Of a stretch of DNA of 64,000 bases, positions 50,914 through 60,202 are shown one piece after another. Source of the stretch: Burkholderia sp. 9120 (GTDB lineage: Bacteria; Pseudomonadota; Gammaproteobacteria; Burkholderiales; Burkholderiaceae); NCBI RefSeq assembly GCF_000745015.1, contig NZ_JQNA01000002.1:4402001-4466000 (forward strand). The letters run 5' to 3'. The position numbers and the translations under genes were made by a program. The stretch's first letter is position 1. Each line of letters starts with the position of its first letter. The notes below the pieces were generated by a model that had not been told where the DNA came from, did not search any database, and saw only the letters and a list, made by a program, of their open reading frames with translations.

Positions 50914-53607
50914 TTATGCTTTGCCCGTGTCGGGGCGCAATACACGGATCATCACGGTTTCTATGTCGCTGTTCTTTTGTTCGGCCGTATGGCCTAGTTC
51001 GTCCGTGACGCCGCTCAGACGCGTGCCGTCCGCACGCACGATCTCGTAAGGATGGTTCTTGAGCGGGTCGCCCGTCACCCGGTCGCGCAAAAGGTATTTG
51101 TCGTTAAACGCCGGCTTTTCGAGGTTATTCATATGCTCCGCTACCGAACTAGGCCCCTGCCTGCTAAACGACGCCGATTTGATCGTGCGCGCGCCGCGCG
51201 TGCCATCCTCAATACCTTGCGGGGTAATGCGAATGTACGAGCCTCCGCATTTGAGCATCAGCTCGGTTTTAGCGTCGATCTCGATGTTGCCGTTATTGCT
51301 CTTAAGCGTTAAGCCGAGCTCGGAAAGTAACCGCAACTGATCGGCAAGCGCCTGAATATCGATTGCACCTTTGCCCGCAATCAGTTTCATGCCTGCGCGC
51401 TGGACGAACACGCTGATCTTGTCCGCGACGCTCGCAACCAGCGATTTGCCAACAGCCCAGTACGTATCCTTGCCACTGACGAAGTTCAGGTGATCGTCCG
51501 CCACGATCTGTGCCGATGCATGTGTGGTAAAGCCGATGCTTTCTGGGCTCGACCCGAGCATGACGGGTTTGGCAAAGCCACTTGCGTTACCCGTTCCGCC
51601 GCCCGCCGTGCTGCCGCCGTTTGTTACGCCCGCTTTGCTGTGCTGAGTCGCTTTCGCAAACTGTGCAAGCGCTTCCCTCCCGGGTTTCAGATCCTCGGCC
51701 TTGGCCGTCGAACTGGCGGTGGATAGCGACTCGACAAGCAGATCCGCCCGCGCCAGTATCTCGCGTGGCTCGGTAGTATCGAGCGGCTGTCCGTCGGCGC
51801 CTGTTTGATGCGTACTGAAGTACAGCCCCTCGCCCGCGTGGACCGCGCCAGCGTAGTCGGTGCGCAGCGTAAAGCCGCTGCCGGTGTACGCGCCTCGCGA
51901 ATTGCCGTCCTGAACGATCTGGTATCCGACATGGAGCATGCTCATGCCGTGACTGCTCATGATTTGCATACGGCTCTGGCCGGTGGAGTCATCCATCACA
52001 AACTGGTTATAACCACCGCCACCGCCAAACTCTTTGGACTGATAGCCTGAAAGCAAGGCGTTCGAATGCCACTGCGGCTTCGCCGCTCCGTTATAGACGC
52101 GATGAAGCGCAATGGGCCGGTCGATATCATTTCCGATGTGGCCGATCAGTAATTCCTCGCCCGCGCGCGGCATATGGACAGCACCATAACCATCGCAGGT
52201 GTCAGACTGCGCGACGCGCACCCAGCACGATGCGCGTTCATCCCCGGGATTGAGCCGGTCCCAAATGAAGAGAACCTTCACCCGGTTCAACTCGTCCGTG
52301 TAGGCCTCCTGCCCCTTCGGACCAGCCACGATGGCCGATTCCAGCTTCGCCTCGGGCTTGCAGTGTTCGAACGGACTGCGGTACGGCAACGTCGTGCGTT
52401 GTGCTTCAATGGACACACGATAGAAGCCCGTAGAGCCGTCCGCGTAATTCACACTGAACGTGTGATCTGCATCGTCGGCACGCGCCTGCGCGACCTGATT
52501 ACTCAGACTGTGAGGGTAGTTAGCTTCATGGCCGGACAGCGGGAGATTGTTCTCGATAGTCCACTCGACCTCGATGGTTGCGAATTCGCGCTGATCCGCG
52601 GCGTCCTGATCGTGCTCCGGATGCCCGGTCAATGTGAACCGCCGACCTGCGTCCATCACCCGCAGGCTACCTACCCCGTCAAACCGCTTCGCTTGCGACT
52701 CCCACTCCTCCATGCGAATCTTCGACAGGCCATCGCCGCGATCCTGGTCCGGATACGTATAGCCGCCTGTATATTCGTAGACTTCCGCCTGGGCGGGTAA
52801 CACGCCCTGATTTGCCGCCGTCGGAATTGAAGTTCCTTTGGGATTGAACGGCGTTGACGGACTCTTGTAGTCGAACGTGCGTGTCGACAGCATCACGGAT
52901 TGCAGCGTCCGCGTACCCGACCACTGCGTGAGCGCGTCGGCTTCGCTTCCGGTGCTTGCGCGGTAGAAGCCGACTGTCGCAGGTGACAGTGAGTCGAACG
53001 TTTCCAGTCGGTCGGTGATGACAAGCGTGTGCGATTGGCCGTCGGCAGCTTGCTGCCAGCATCCATACAGTCCTTCCGACTCCAGCAGGCGGTGCACGAA
53101 ATTCCAGTCAGTCTCGTCCTGCCGGCAGTACGACCGCGTGGGTAGTGGCTTCGTCAATGCGAAGCGGTACTCGCCCTGCGCCTGTGGATGCTGGTTGAAC
53201 ACATCAGTGATGATCTCGTCGACGCTCTTGTCCTGCCAGTGCCGCTGGTCGCGGCGAAACTTCAGGAAATGCATCCACGATGAAAAGCCGAGTTGGTAGC
53301 CGGTCAGGGTGCCGTCGGCGCCCAAACGGCGCGCGGTATGCACGTAGCCGTGATGCGGCAGATAAGACCCATCGGTCTGCTGTATCCAGAGTGTGACGCT
53401 TTGGGCGATTAGCGTTTTGAGTTCGACATCACCCGAAGTCGACACGCAGTCGAGCAGAAAAAGAAAATCGCGACCTATCCGTGAGCGGCCAGCGACGCGA
53501 TGAGGAAGCAAAACGCCATTACCTGCCGGCGTATCCAGCTTAAGAAGACGGCCCTGCTGCGACAGCCCTCCCGTTATTGCGCCGATTCCTACTCCCCGTG
53601 TGGCCAT
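50914..53607 (-). CDS. vgrG: VgrG spike protein with C-terminal extension
   Basis: The 897-residue protein is a type VI secretion spike. The N-terminal gp27-like region spans about 1-400, the gp5 OB-fold follows with DELNRVKVLFIWDRLNPGDERASCWVRVAQ and GYGAVHMPRAGEELLIGHIGNDIDRPIALHRVYN in about 440-530, then a beta-helix/DUF2345 part at about 650-830 with GKDTYWAVGKSLVASVADKI and KLIAGKGAIDIQALADQ. The final 65 residues (AFNDKYLLRDRVTGDPLKNHPYEI to VMIRVLRPDTGK) look like a transthyretin-type beta domain, as in VgrGs that recruit Tle lipases. AGAGG precedes the ATG. Core T6SS genes are not in the window, so this is a cargo (orphan vgrG) module. Confidence 0.93.
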   Translation of the reverse strand: MATRGVGIGAITGGLSQQGRLLKLDTPAGNGVLLPHRVAGRSRIGRDFLFLLDCVSTSGDVELKTLIAQSVTLWIQQTDGSYLPHHGYVHTARRLGADGTLTGYQLGFSSWMHFLKFRRDQRHWQDKSVDEIITDVFNQHPQAQGEYRFALTKPLPTRSYCRQDETDWNFVHRLLESEGLYGCWQQAADGQSHTLVITDRLETFDSLSPATVGFYRASTGSEADALTQWSGTRTLQSVMLSTRTFDYKSPSTPFNPKGTSIPTAANQGVLPAQAEVYEYTGGYTYPDQDRGDGLSKIRMEEWESQAKRFDGVGSLRVMDAGRRFTLTGHPEHDQDAADQREFATIEVEWTIENNLPLSGHEANYPHSLSNQVAQARADDADHTFSVNYADGSTGFYRVSIEAQRTTLPYRSPFEHCKPEAKLESAIVAGPKGQEAYTDELNRVKVLFIWDRLNPGDERASCWVRVAQSDTCDGYGAVHMPRAGEELLIGHIGNDIDRPIALHRVYNGAAKPQWHSNALLSGYQSKEFGGGGGYNQFVMDDSTGQSRMQIMSSHGMSMLHVGYQIVQDGNSRGAYTGSGFTLRTDYAGAVHAGEGLYFSTHQTGADGQPLDTTEPREILARADLLVESLSTASSTAKAEDLKPGREALAQFAKATQHSKAGVTNGGSTAGGGTGNASGFAKPVMLGSSPESIGFTTHASAQIVADDHLNFVSGKDTYWAVGKSLVASVADKISVFVQRAGMKLIAGKGAIDIQALADQLRLLSELGLTLKSNNGNIEIDAKTELMLKCGGSYIRITPQGIEDGTRGARTIKSASFSRQGPSSVAEHMNNLEKPAFNDKYLLRDRVTGDPLKNHPYEIVRADGTRLSGVTDELGHTAEQKNSDIETVMIRVLRPDTGKA

Positions 53608-53892
53608 GCCGCCTCTCTATTCGCCAATTTTCTGGCGGCATTCTAGGCGTTAAAACATCTGCAAAGCAATAATATATTGATTGTGAATTGCGATTTTACA
53701 AATTTGCAAAGTTATTCAATGCAAAACGGATATTCAGAAGAGCGTCGAATTATGAATAAACTCGGCGGACCGCCCCGCACCGGCTGCGCCGTCATACCTT
53801 GCTAGCAGAAAGCGCCGCTCGTATAAGGCAATGAAGAATACAAATTTTCATTAATACGACCGGCGCTTACCTGCAATGCTCAACGAAACGAC
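53608..53892 (-). promoter_or_regulatory. AT-rich spacer upstream of vgrG
   Basis: This gap is visibly richer in A and T than the rest of the window, with TATATT and TTGCAAA runs, and separates the T6SS island from the glucose dehydrogenase operon. A weak minus-strand promoter can be drawn (TTGTAA at 53696-53701, TATATT at 53671-53676, spacing 19), which is too loose to trust. AT-rich DNA upstream of T6SS cargo often binds H-NS-type silencers. No coding frame or strong hairpin was found. Confidence 0.4.
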
Positions 53893-55179
53893 CTACCGCA
53901 GCTTCCCCACATCCTTCTCCGTCACCTGCACCGCCTCCGGATTCCCAAACTGCGTCGTCACGTAATTGGCAAGCGCAGCAATCTGCGCATCGTTCAACTG
54001 CGTAGCAAACGCCGGCATCCCGACATCGTTACCCGCAGTCTTGCGCTGCACACCATGCAAAATCACCTGCACCAGATTGCCCGGATTCGACGCCCCCACC
54101 GTGGTGTTATGCAGCAGCGGCGGATAGTACCCATCCGGCGTGCCCTTGCCTTGCGCCTGATGGCAAGTCGCGCAATTGCCGAGATACAACCGCGCCGGAT
54201 CGAGCGTGCCGTCGCTCATCGCAACACCCCGCAACCGCGTCACGTCCGTGGCCGGCTTGCCCCACGTAGCGCGCGCTTGCCGGCTGCCGTCGCTGACCGC
54301 GGGCACCGTGCGCACGTAGGTAGCGATCGCGTTGATATCGGCGTCCGTCATCTTCGAGAAGCTGTGTTCCACCGCCTCACCCATCGGCCCAGCAGCTTGC
54401 GCGAGACCCGGCACGCTGCCCGTCTGCAGATACTGGACGAGCTGCGCATGGGTCCATCCGCCAATCCCGCTGTTGGTCGCCGACGTGATGTTGTAGCCAT
54501 CCCAACCCGCCAGCACCGAACCGCCGAGAAAATCGCCGCCGGTTTCGTCGAGCGCTTTCTCCTGCATTGCGAAGCCGCGCGGCGTGTGGCACGTGCTGCA
54601 ATGCGCGAGGCCTTGCACGAGGTACGCGCCACGATTCCATTCGACGCTCTGGCTCGACTTCGCCTGATACGGACCGCTCGTCAGGAACAGCCAGTTCCAC
54701 GCGCTCAGCGGCCAACGCATGTTGAGCGGCCACGGAATGTCGCTCGCGCGCGTGGGCTGATTCACCGGCGCAACGCCGTAGCGGAAGTACGCGTACAGCG
54801 CCTTCACGTCGTCGTCGCTGACCTTCGCGTACGAGACATACGGCATGGCCGGATACAGATTGTGGCCGTCCTTCGAGACGCCTTTGCGCAGCGCGCGATC
54901 GAAGTCGTCGAGCGACCAGGTGCCGATCCCCGTTTGCGGATCGGGCGTGATATTGCTTGAATAAATCGTGCCGAGCATCGGTACTTTCAGCGGCAAGCCA
55001 CCGGCAAACGGCTTGCCCTTTACCGTGCTATGACACGCCATGCAATCGCCGGCCGTCGCGAGATATTCACCGCGTTTAATCAATGCGGTGTCGTTGCCGT
55101 TCACCGACGTGTCCGCCTGCGCCAACGCGGGCAGAGTCAACGCACCGGCCAGCAGCCAGAAAAAGGTTTTCTTCAGCAC
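53893..55179 (-). CDS. Triheme cytochrome c subunit of FAD glucose dehydrogenase (beta)
   Basis: The 428-residue protein has a signal peptide (MLKKTFFWLLAGALTLPALA) and three haem-binding CxxCH motifs: CMACH (about residue 47), CSTCH (about 195) and CATCH (about 330). It accepts electrons from the flavoprotein and passes them to the respiratory chain or an external acceptor from the membrane surface. The start is GTG at 55179, chosen because GAAGGAAG lies seven bases upstream and it begins two bases after the flavoprotein stop. A longer upstream frame overlaps that gene and is rejected. It is the third gene of the operon. Confidence 0.92.
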   Translation of the reverse strand: MLKKTFFWLLAGALTLPALAQADTSVNGNDTALIKRGEYLATAGDCMACHSTVKGKPFAGGLPLKVPMLGTIYSSNITPDPQTGIGTWSLDDFDRALRKGVSKDGHNLYPAMPYVSYAKVSDDDVKALYAYFRYGVAPVNQPTRASDIPWPLNMRWPLSAWNWLFLTSGPYQAKSSQSVEWNRGAYLVQGLAHCSTCHTPRGFAMQEKALDETGGDFLGGSVLAGWDGYNITSATNSGIGGWTHAQLVQYLQTGSVPGLAQAAGPMGEAVEHSFSKMTDADINAIATYVRTVPAVSDGSRQARATWGKPATDVTRLRGVAMSDGTLDPARLYLGNCATCHQAQGKGTPDGYYPPLLHNTTVGASNPGNLVQVILHGVQRKTAGNDVGMPAFATQLNDAQIAALANYVTTQFGNPEAVQVTEKDVGKLR

Positions 55180-55181
55180 GT

Positions 55182-56816
55182 TCAAACTTCCTTCTTCAAC
55201 TGGTCGGCCATGCGCAGCGCCAGCGCCGCGATGCTCAGCGTCACGTTGACGGTGCCCACGGTCGGCATCGTCGCGCTGCTCGAGATAAACAGGTTCGGGT
55301 GATCGAAGGTACGGCAATGCTTGTCGACCACCGAATCGCGCGGATCGCTGCCCATGATGGTCGCGCCCGTGATGTGATTGTTCGGCGCGAACTCGTCCTG
55401 ATACTCGATCTCGGTGCCGCCCAGCACTTTCGCCGCGTTGGCGTAGACCTCGCGCGTATGCACGGCGCCGCGCTTCACGTAATCGTCGATACGATACGTA
55501 ATCTCCGGACGGGGAATACCGATCGCGTCGGTCTCCGTTTTGCTCGGCACGATGCGGTTTTCCGGCGCCGGCAGAATTTCGTGGAAGCAGTCGAACTCGA
55601 CAAAACGCGCCGCGCGGTCGCGAATCTGCGCGTCCAGTTCGGCCGGTTTGATCAGCTTGCCCTGCTTGAAAATCTTCTGCGTTTCCTGATCGATACGCGA
55701 CAGGTTCGACAGATGGATCTTCTTCGCGGCTTCGGTCGCGCGGAATGCGCCGTCGCGGAAACCGATCAGCGAGGTCATTTCCTGCGGTCCGCGGCCCGGC
55801 CACAGTTTTTCGTCGGCGTAGAACGTCACGCCAGTGCCGGGGTGGTCCATCAGGTTGCGGCCCACCATGTCGGAGCTATTGCCCACGCCGTTCGGGAAAT
55901 CGTGGCTGGTGGACATCAGCATGAGCTTCGGTGTTTCAATGCCGTTCGCAGCCAGCACGAAATACTTGCCTTCCACGCGATACTCGTTGCCCTGCGGGTC
56001 TTTATACAAAGCCGCGACGATGCGCTTGTCCGCGCCCACTTCGAGCTTGTAGACGACCGCGTTGTCGATCAGTTTCGCGCCGGCCTGCTCCGCTTTCTCG
56101 ACGTGCACAATCCCGTTGTACATCGCGCCGATCGGACAGATCGGCATGCAATTGTTGTTGCCGCAACAGGTCGGGCGGCCGTCGTACGGGCGGCTATTGC
56201 GCGCCACCGGTTCGGTCACCACGTGATAGCGCGAGTCGAACGCGTTGAGCTTGCCCTTGATGGTCTGCTCGTTGTACGACAGCGGCAGCGGCGCCATCGG
56301 ATACGGCTGGCTGCGCGGCGAACCGAGTTCTTCGTCCGTCGGGCCCCACACGCCGAGTTCTTCTTCGGCGCGCTGATAGTACGGCTCCAGTTCGTCGTAT
56401 TCCATCGGCCAGTCACGGCCCACGCCGTACACCGTCTTCATGTGGAAGTCGTTCGGCATGAAGCGCCACGCGGACGCCGCCCAGTGCCACGTTGTGCCGC
56501 CCACCGCGCGAATGTACTGCGAGTTGAATTTGTGCTCGCCCTTCAGGATCAGATAATTGTTCGGCGGACCGTATTCCGGATGCGGCGCCCATTGACTCGA
56601 CGGATACGGCGCCGAGTTATCCGACTTGTCGAACTGGTTGCGAAAGCGTTCGACGATTTCCCAGCGCGGCATGCGCGGCCCGGCTTCGAGCAGGATCACG
56701 GACTTGCCGGCCAGCGCCATCTGATGCGCGACGATCGCGCCCGCCACGCCCGAACCGACTACGACGATATCGGCCTGCTGGGTTTTGGGTTGTGTTTGAC
56801 TGTGTGAATCGGCCAT
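55182..56816 (-). CDS. FAD-dependent glucose dehydrogenase catalytic subunit (GMC family, alpha)
   Basis: The 544-residue protein has the FAD Rossmann motif VVGSGVAGAIVAHQ (about 17-30), GMC-type VGGTTWHWAASAWRF (about 102-116), and PTCCGNNNCMPICP (about 211-224), whose cysteines bind the iron-sulfur cluster known in the Burkholderia cepacia enzyme. C-terminal NNHITG and SSSATMPTVGTVNVTL carry the active-site His/Asn and FAD-binding end. It oxidises glucose at C1 to gluconolactone in the periplasm. It lacks its own signal and is expected to be exported with the gamma subunit. The start lies two bases after the gamma stop. Glucose specificity is inferred from close recalled similarity. Confidence 0.93.
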   Translation of the reverse strand: MADSHSQTQPKTQQADIVVVGSGVAGAIVAHQMALAGKSVILLEAGPRMPRWEIVERFRNQFDKSDNSAPYPSSQWAPHPEYGPPNNYLILKGEHKFNSQYIRAVGGTTWHWAASAWRFMPNDFHMKTVYGVGRDWPMEYDELEPYYQRAEEELGVWGPTDEELGSPRSQPYPMAPLPLSYNEQTIKGKLNAFDSRYHVVTEPVARNSRPYDGRPTCCGNNNCMPICPIGAMYNGIVHVEKAEQAGAKLIDNAVVYKLEVGADKRIVAALYKDPQGNEYRVEGKYFVLAANGIETPKLMLMSTSHDFPNGVGNSSDMVGRNLMDHPGTGVTFYADEKLWPGRGPQEMTSLIGFRDGAFRATEAAKKIHLSNLSRIDQETQKIFKQGKLIKPAELDAQIRDRAARFVEFDCFHEILPAPENRIVPSKTETDAIGIPRPEITYRIDDYVKRGAVHTREVYANAAKVLGGTEIEYQDEFAPNNHITGATIMGSDPRDSVVDKHCRTFDHPNLFISSSATMPTVGTVNVTLSIAALALRMADQLKKEV

Positions 56817-56818
56817 GC

Positions 56819-57340
56819 TCAGGCTTGCCTTTCGATCGGTTTGGCAGCCCAGAAACCGGGCTTGTTGGGGCAGTACGAACGGATGATCAGCGTGTCGGAA
56901 ACCACGTCGTACATCAGCGCCTGTTCGTACGTGACCACGGTCGTATCGACGGTGCCGAGGTACCACGCTTCGAGAATTTTCAGCGCGAGCGCCTGCTGCG
57001 AGGCGTCGGCGGAACCGGCGGCGAGCGCGCCGGCCAGCTTCGGCAACTGCTGCGCGACATCGGGCGACGACTTCTGCAGCGCGGCCAGCAGGCGCGTGCC
57101 GACGTCGCGATTCAGCGTGGCTCGCGCGGTCAGCGATTGCGACAGGCTCATGAACGCGTCGACGGGCGCGGCGGAGGTGTCCGCGGCGAGTGCCTTGAGC
57201 GCGAGCGAGCCGGTCAGGCCCGCGGCGGTCAACGCGAGTGCGCCCTGGAGCCAGCGGCGGCGCGTCATGCTCGACGCTTCACCGCTCGTGGCGAAGGCTG
57301 TCCCGTCGCGGGACTCGCCGTGAGTATCGTGTGGAGTCAA
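56819..57340 (-). CDS. Tat-exported small subunit of FAD glucose dehydrogenase (gamma)
   Basis: The 173-residue protein has a twin-arginine signal: TRRRWLQGALALTAAGL at about 25-41, followed by SLALKALAAD. The mature part is helical and ends ADFGVVSD-like blocks, here VVSDTLIIRSYCPNKPGFW. It acts as the hitch-hiker and chaperone that takes the folded flavoprotein through the Tat pore. The start is TTG at 57340 with AAGGGA upstream; the known homologue starts at the equivalent Thr-Pro-His position. A later ATG at the MTRRRW site is the alternative. It is the first gene of the gamma-alpha-beta operon. Confidence 0.88.
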   Translation of the reverse strand: MTPHDTHGESRDGTAFATSGEASSMTRRRWLQGALALTAAGLTGSLALKALAADTSAAPVDAFMSLSQSLTARATLNRDVGTRLLAALQKSSPDVAQQLPKLAGALAAGSADASQQALALKILEAWYLGTVDTTVVTYEQALMYDVVSDTLIIRSYCPNKPGFWAAKPIERQA

Positions 57341-57472
57341 TTGTTGTTTATCCCTTGTGAGGCGTTCTTCAAAACTTATTGCGGGGTGATGCGAGATCGG
57401 CCGAATGCAGCACGAGCGGCACCACGAGCGCCGTTCGCTCGTAGCACGTTCCATGCCGCTTATCGCGCAGCG

Positions 57473-58585
57473 TCAGAACTGATGCAGCATGCCGACATAA
57501 GCGCCGGTCTGCGATTCGCCGACCAGCGGACTCGTGTTGCTGGTCGAGTCGCGCGGCGACGCTTCGAGCGAGAAGTTCGAGTTGCCGCCGTTGTTCACGT
57601 AACCCACCGTGCCATACAGGAAGGTGCGCTTCGTCAGGTTGTAGGTGGTGCCGAGCACGTACATCATCGCGTGGCCGGACGGGTCGTGCGCGACGTCGCC
57701 GCTGCCGTCGCCGACCTTCACGTAGTAGCCGCCCGCCGTCACCGCCCAGCGCGGCTGGAAGTTGTAGGTCGCGCCGAGCCAGTAGTGATCCGCGCTATCG
57801 GCCACGCCGACCGGCGAGTCCGGCGCCGAGTAGTGCGTATAGGCGCCCTGAATCTTCACCGCATCGAAATGCACGTTGGCGCCCACGAAATATTCGCGCG
57901 ACGCCTGGAAGATATTGCTGAAGCGGCCGTTGCTGTCGCGCAGTTCGTCGTAGATACCGCGCACGTCGAACAGCGTGGAGTGATAGCTCAGCATGATGCC
58001 GTCGGAGCGGCCGAACTCGCCGTTGGCACCGCTGTTGAACGAGCCCGGCTGATTGCCGAACGAGTATTGCCCCTGCACGTCGAAGCCCCAGAACACCGGG
58101 CTGTGATATTCAACGTTGTTGCTGGTCTGCTGCCAGTTGCGCCCGCGCACCAGCGAGGCCGACGAAAACGCCTGCTGCACGAACGGATCGAATTCCCACA
58201 CGCCGTCGCTATCGATAAACAGATTGCGGCCCGCCTGCAGCGTGCCCCACTCCTGGCTCTTCAAGCCGACGAACGCGCGCCGCGACCAGAGGCGCCCGCC
58301 GCTGGTGGTGCCGTTCATCACCTGCAAGCCGGTTTCCAGGTTGAAGATCGCATTCAGGCCACCGCCCAGATCTTCATTACCCTTGAGGCCCAGCATGCTG
58401 GTGCCCCAATCCCCGCCCTCCGCGCTCCAGCGGCTCGAACTGCCGCCCGCGGCGTTGTTGATGTGATTCAGGTATTCCAGACCCGCGTCCAGGCGGCCAT
58501 ATAACGACACACTGGTTTGACCATAAGCCAGCGGACTGGCCGCTACCGCGAGCGCCGCCATTAATTTTTTAGCAGGTAGTCTCAT
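57473..58585 (-). CDS. Outer membrane porin, OpcP-like
   Basis: The 370-residue protein has a signal peptide (KKLMAALAVAASPLAYGQ, about residue 23) followed by TSVSLYGRLDAGLEYL, a typical first beta strand of betaproteobacterial general porins. Alternating hydrophobic strands, DVQGQYSFGNQP and VTAGGYYVKVGDG segments, and the C-terminal aromatic residue (GMLHQF) needed for BAM insertion complete a 16-stranded, trimeric porin. It lies upstream of the glucose dehydrogenase operon on the same strand, but with 130 bases between, so it probably has its own promoter. The substrate is general small hydrophilic solutes. Confidence 0.92.
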   Translation of the reverse strand: MRLPAKKLMAALAVAASPLAYGQTSVSLYGRLDAGLEYLNHINNAAGGSSSRWSAEGGDWGTSMLGLKGNEDLGGGLNAIFNLETGLQVMNGTTSGGRLWSRRAFVGLKSQEWGTLQAGRNLFIDSDGVWEFDPFVQQAFSSASLVRGRNWQQTSNNVEYHSPVFWGFDVQGQYSFGNQPGSFNSGANGEFGRSDGIMLSYHSTLFDVRGIYDELRDSNGRFSNIFQASREYFVGANVHFDAVKIQGAYTHYSAPDSPVGVADSADHYWLGATYNFQPRWAVTAGGYYVKVGDGSGDVAHDPSGHAMMYVLGTTYNLTKRTFLYGTVGYVNNGGNSNFSLEASPRDSTSNTSPLVGESQTGAYVGMLHQF

Positions 58586-58961
58586 TGTTTTGCCGTGAAT
58601 TGTTTTGTATCGCGAGGGAGGGCAAAGCCAAATGCAGATGATTCAAAACTACTCGGTGCAGCGTCGGCCGCGCTCAGGCTGCGACCGCCCGGACAACACC
58701 GGTGTAAAGCGGGATTCGAAAACGATGAGGGGTAGAACGATGGATAGATGTTGCGAAACTACATCCTGCGCGGTCGAACTATAGGGGATACGCGGCTGAT
58801 AGCCTATCCGTTTGACGCAATAAACTTTTGCGGACCGCGGACTCGACATTGAGTGGGCAACCGAAAAGGGAGATCGAAAGCTACTCAAGATAAGATAGAT
58901 GCTCATTACGTCCGCGCCAAATAGAAACGCATAAACCGTTATCGATCCTTTACCTCCTGCC
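58586..58961. other. Intergenic region between porin and AAA ATPase
   Basis: These 376 bases lie between divergent genes. They must hold the promoter of the porin and of the ATPase operon. No strong consensus promoter, hairpin or coding frame was found. The ATPase ATG has CCTTTACCTCC in front, which is not a ribosome binding site for that strand. Confidence 0.5.
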
Positions 58962-60191
58962 ATGAATGCGCCCGAACTGACCGAAGACGAACACCTTGGC
59001 CTTTACCAACGCGCAACGGATAACGGCGCTGAATGGTGGCGCGTCAGCGTCGCCGACCGCCCGGAAAACTATCGCCTCGAACATGGCACGGACGACGGCG
59101 AGCGCACTGGCGCGGTCGATATCGATCTGGTGGTCGACGCGGAAAACCTGCGCGCCAAGCTGAAAAAATGGCGCCGCGAAGGCTTCGCGATCGATACCGA
59201 CGACACCAACGCCGAGCACGACGCGGCCGAACGCATCGCCTTCATGCCCGCCTTGCAGCGCGCCGCAGCGCTCGCGGCGGTGGCGAAACAGCGGCACGCC
59301 GAAGGCGTAAACGAGAGCGAGAGCGTGCGCGTCGGCCATGTCGACGTGCCCTGCGGCATGGATGGTCCGCTGGTGCCGCGCATCAATCCCGCCTATCTGT
59401 TTTCCGAGCGCTTCAACGACATCGTCGAAGATATCGTCGAGAACCGCCGCGTCATGCTGATCGGCCACACCGGCGCCGGCAAGACCAGCCTGATCGAACA
59501 GGTCGCGGCGCGCTCGCGACACGGCGTGCTGCGCTCCAACATGAACGGGCAGACCACGGTCGGCGATTTCGTCGGCTTCTGGACGGTCAAGGGCGGCGAG
59601 ACTTTATGGGTCGACGGTGTGCTGCCCACCGCGATGCGCGAAGGCCTGTGGCTGATCGTCGACGAAATCGACTTCGCCGAGCCGTCGATTCTCGCCGCGC
59701 TCACCGCTGTGCTCGAACCGCACGGCCGCCTCGTGCTGAAGGAGAAAGGCAACGAGATCGTCGCGCCGCATCCGGCATTCCGGCTCTTCGCCACCGCGAA
59801 CGCGGTCGGCGCAATGAGCCAGTTCCGCCATCTGTATCAGGGCGCCAATCTGATGAACGAGGCGTTTCTCGATCGCTGGCGCGTGTATCTGCTCGACTAT
59901 CTGTCGCCCGCCGAAGAAGCCGACGTGCTGATCCGCACGCTCGCCCCGCACATGACGCGCACGCTCGCCACCACGCTCGCCGCGATTGCCGCCGACTGCC
60001 GCGCGGCGTTCTCGCGCGAAGATCTGTCGAGCGCGTTCTCGACGCGGCGCCTGCTCGATTGGGCCGAACTGATGTTGCGCACCGGCGACCCCGAACGCGC
60101 GGCCGGGCCGGCCATCTACGCGAAGGTGAGTCCGGAAGACGCCGCGTTGATTCGCGGCATCATTCGCCATCACATCGCGCCGGCCGCCTGA
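58962..60191 (+). CDS. MoxR/CobS-like AAA ATPase
   Basis: The 409-residue protein has an N-terminal region of about 145 residues, then an AAA+ core with Walker A LIGHTGAGKTSLIEQ (about 168-182), Walker B LWLIVDEIDFAEPS (about 229-242) and a sensor region. The CobS-like arrangement fits a chaperone ATPase that works with a VWA partner to insert metals or cofactors. The VWA gene follows after 11 bases. No cobalamin biosynthesis gene is nearby, so a cobaltochelatase role is not supported by context. Confidence 0.85.
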   Translation: MNAPELTEDEHLGLYQRATDNGAEWWRVSVADRPENYRLEHGTDDGERTGAVDIDLVVDAENLRAKLKKWRREGFAIDTDDTNAEHDAAERIAFMPALQRAAALAAVAKQRHAEGVNESESVRVGHVDVPCGMDGPLVPRINPAYLFSERFNDIVEDIVENRRVMLIGHTGAGKTSLIEQVAARSRHGVLRSNMNGQTTVGDFVGFWTVKGGETLWVDGVLPTAMREGLWLIVDEIDFAEPSILAALTAVLEPHGRLVLKEKGNEIVAPHPAFRLFATANAVGAMSQFRHLYQGANLMNEAFLDRWRVYLLDYLSPAEEADVLIRTLAPHMTRTLATTLAAIAADCRAAFSREDLSSAFSTRRLLDWAELMLRTGDPERAAGPAIYAKVSPEDAALIRGIIRHHIAPAA

Positions 60192-60202
60192 ACGTGGGCA
60201 CG

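Noticed and set aside
54580..54610. TGGCAC-type sequence resembling a sigma-54 promoter
   Set aside because: It lies within the cytochrome haem motif coding sequence with no gene downstream in the right position.
53893..55803. Extended 636-codon version of the cytochrome subunit
   Set aside because: The first 208 codons overlap the flavoprotein gene in another frame and lack protein character; the signal peptide starts at 55179.
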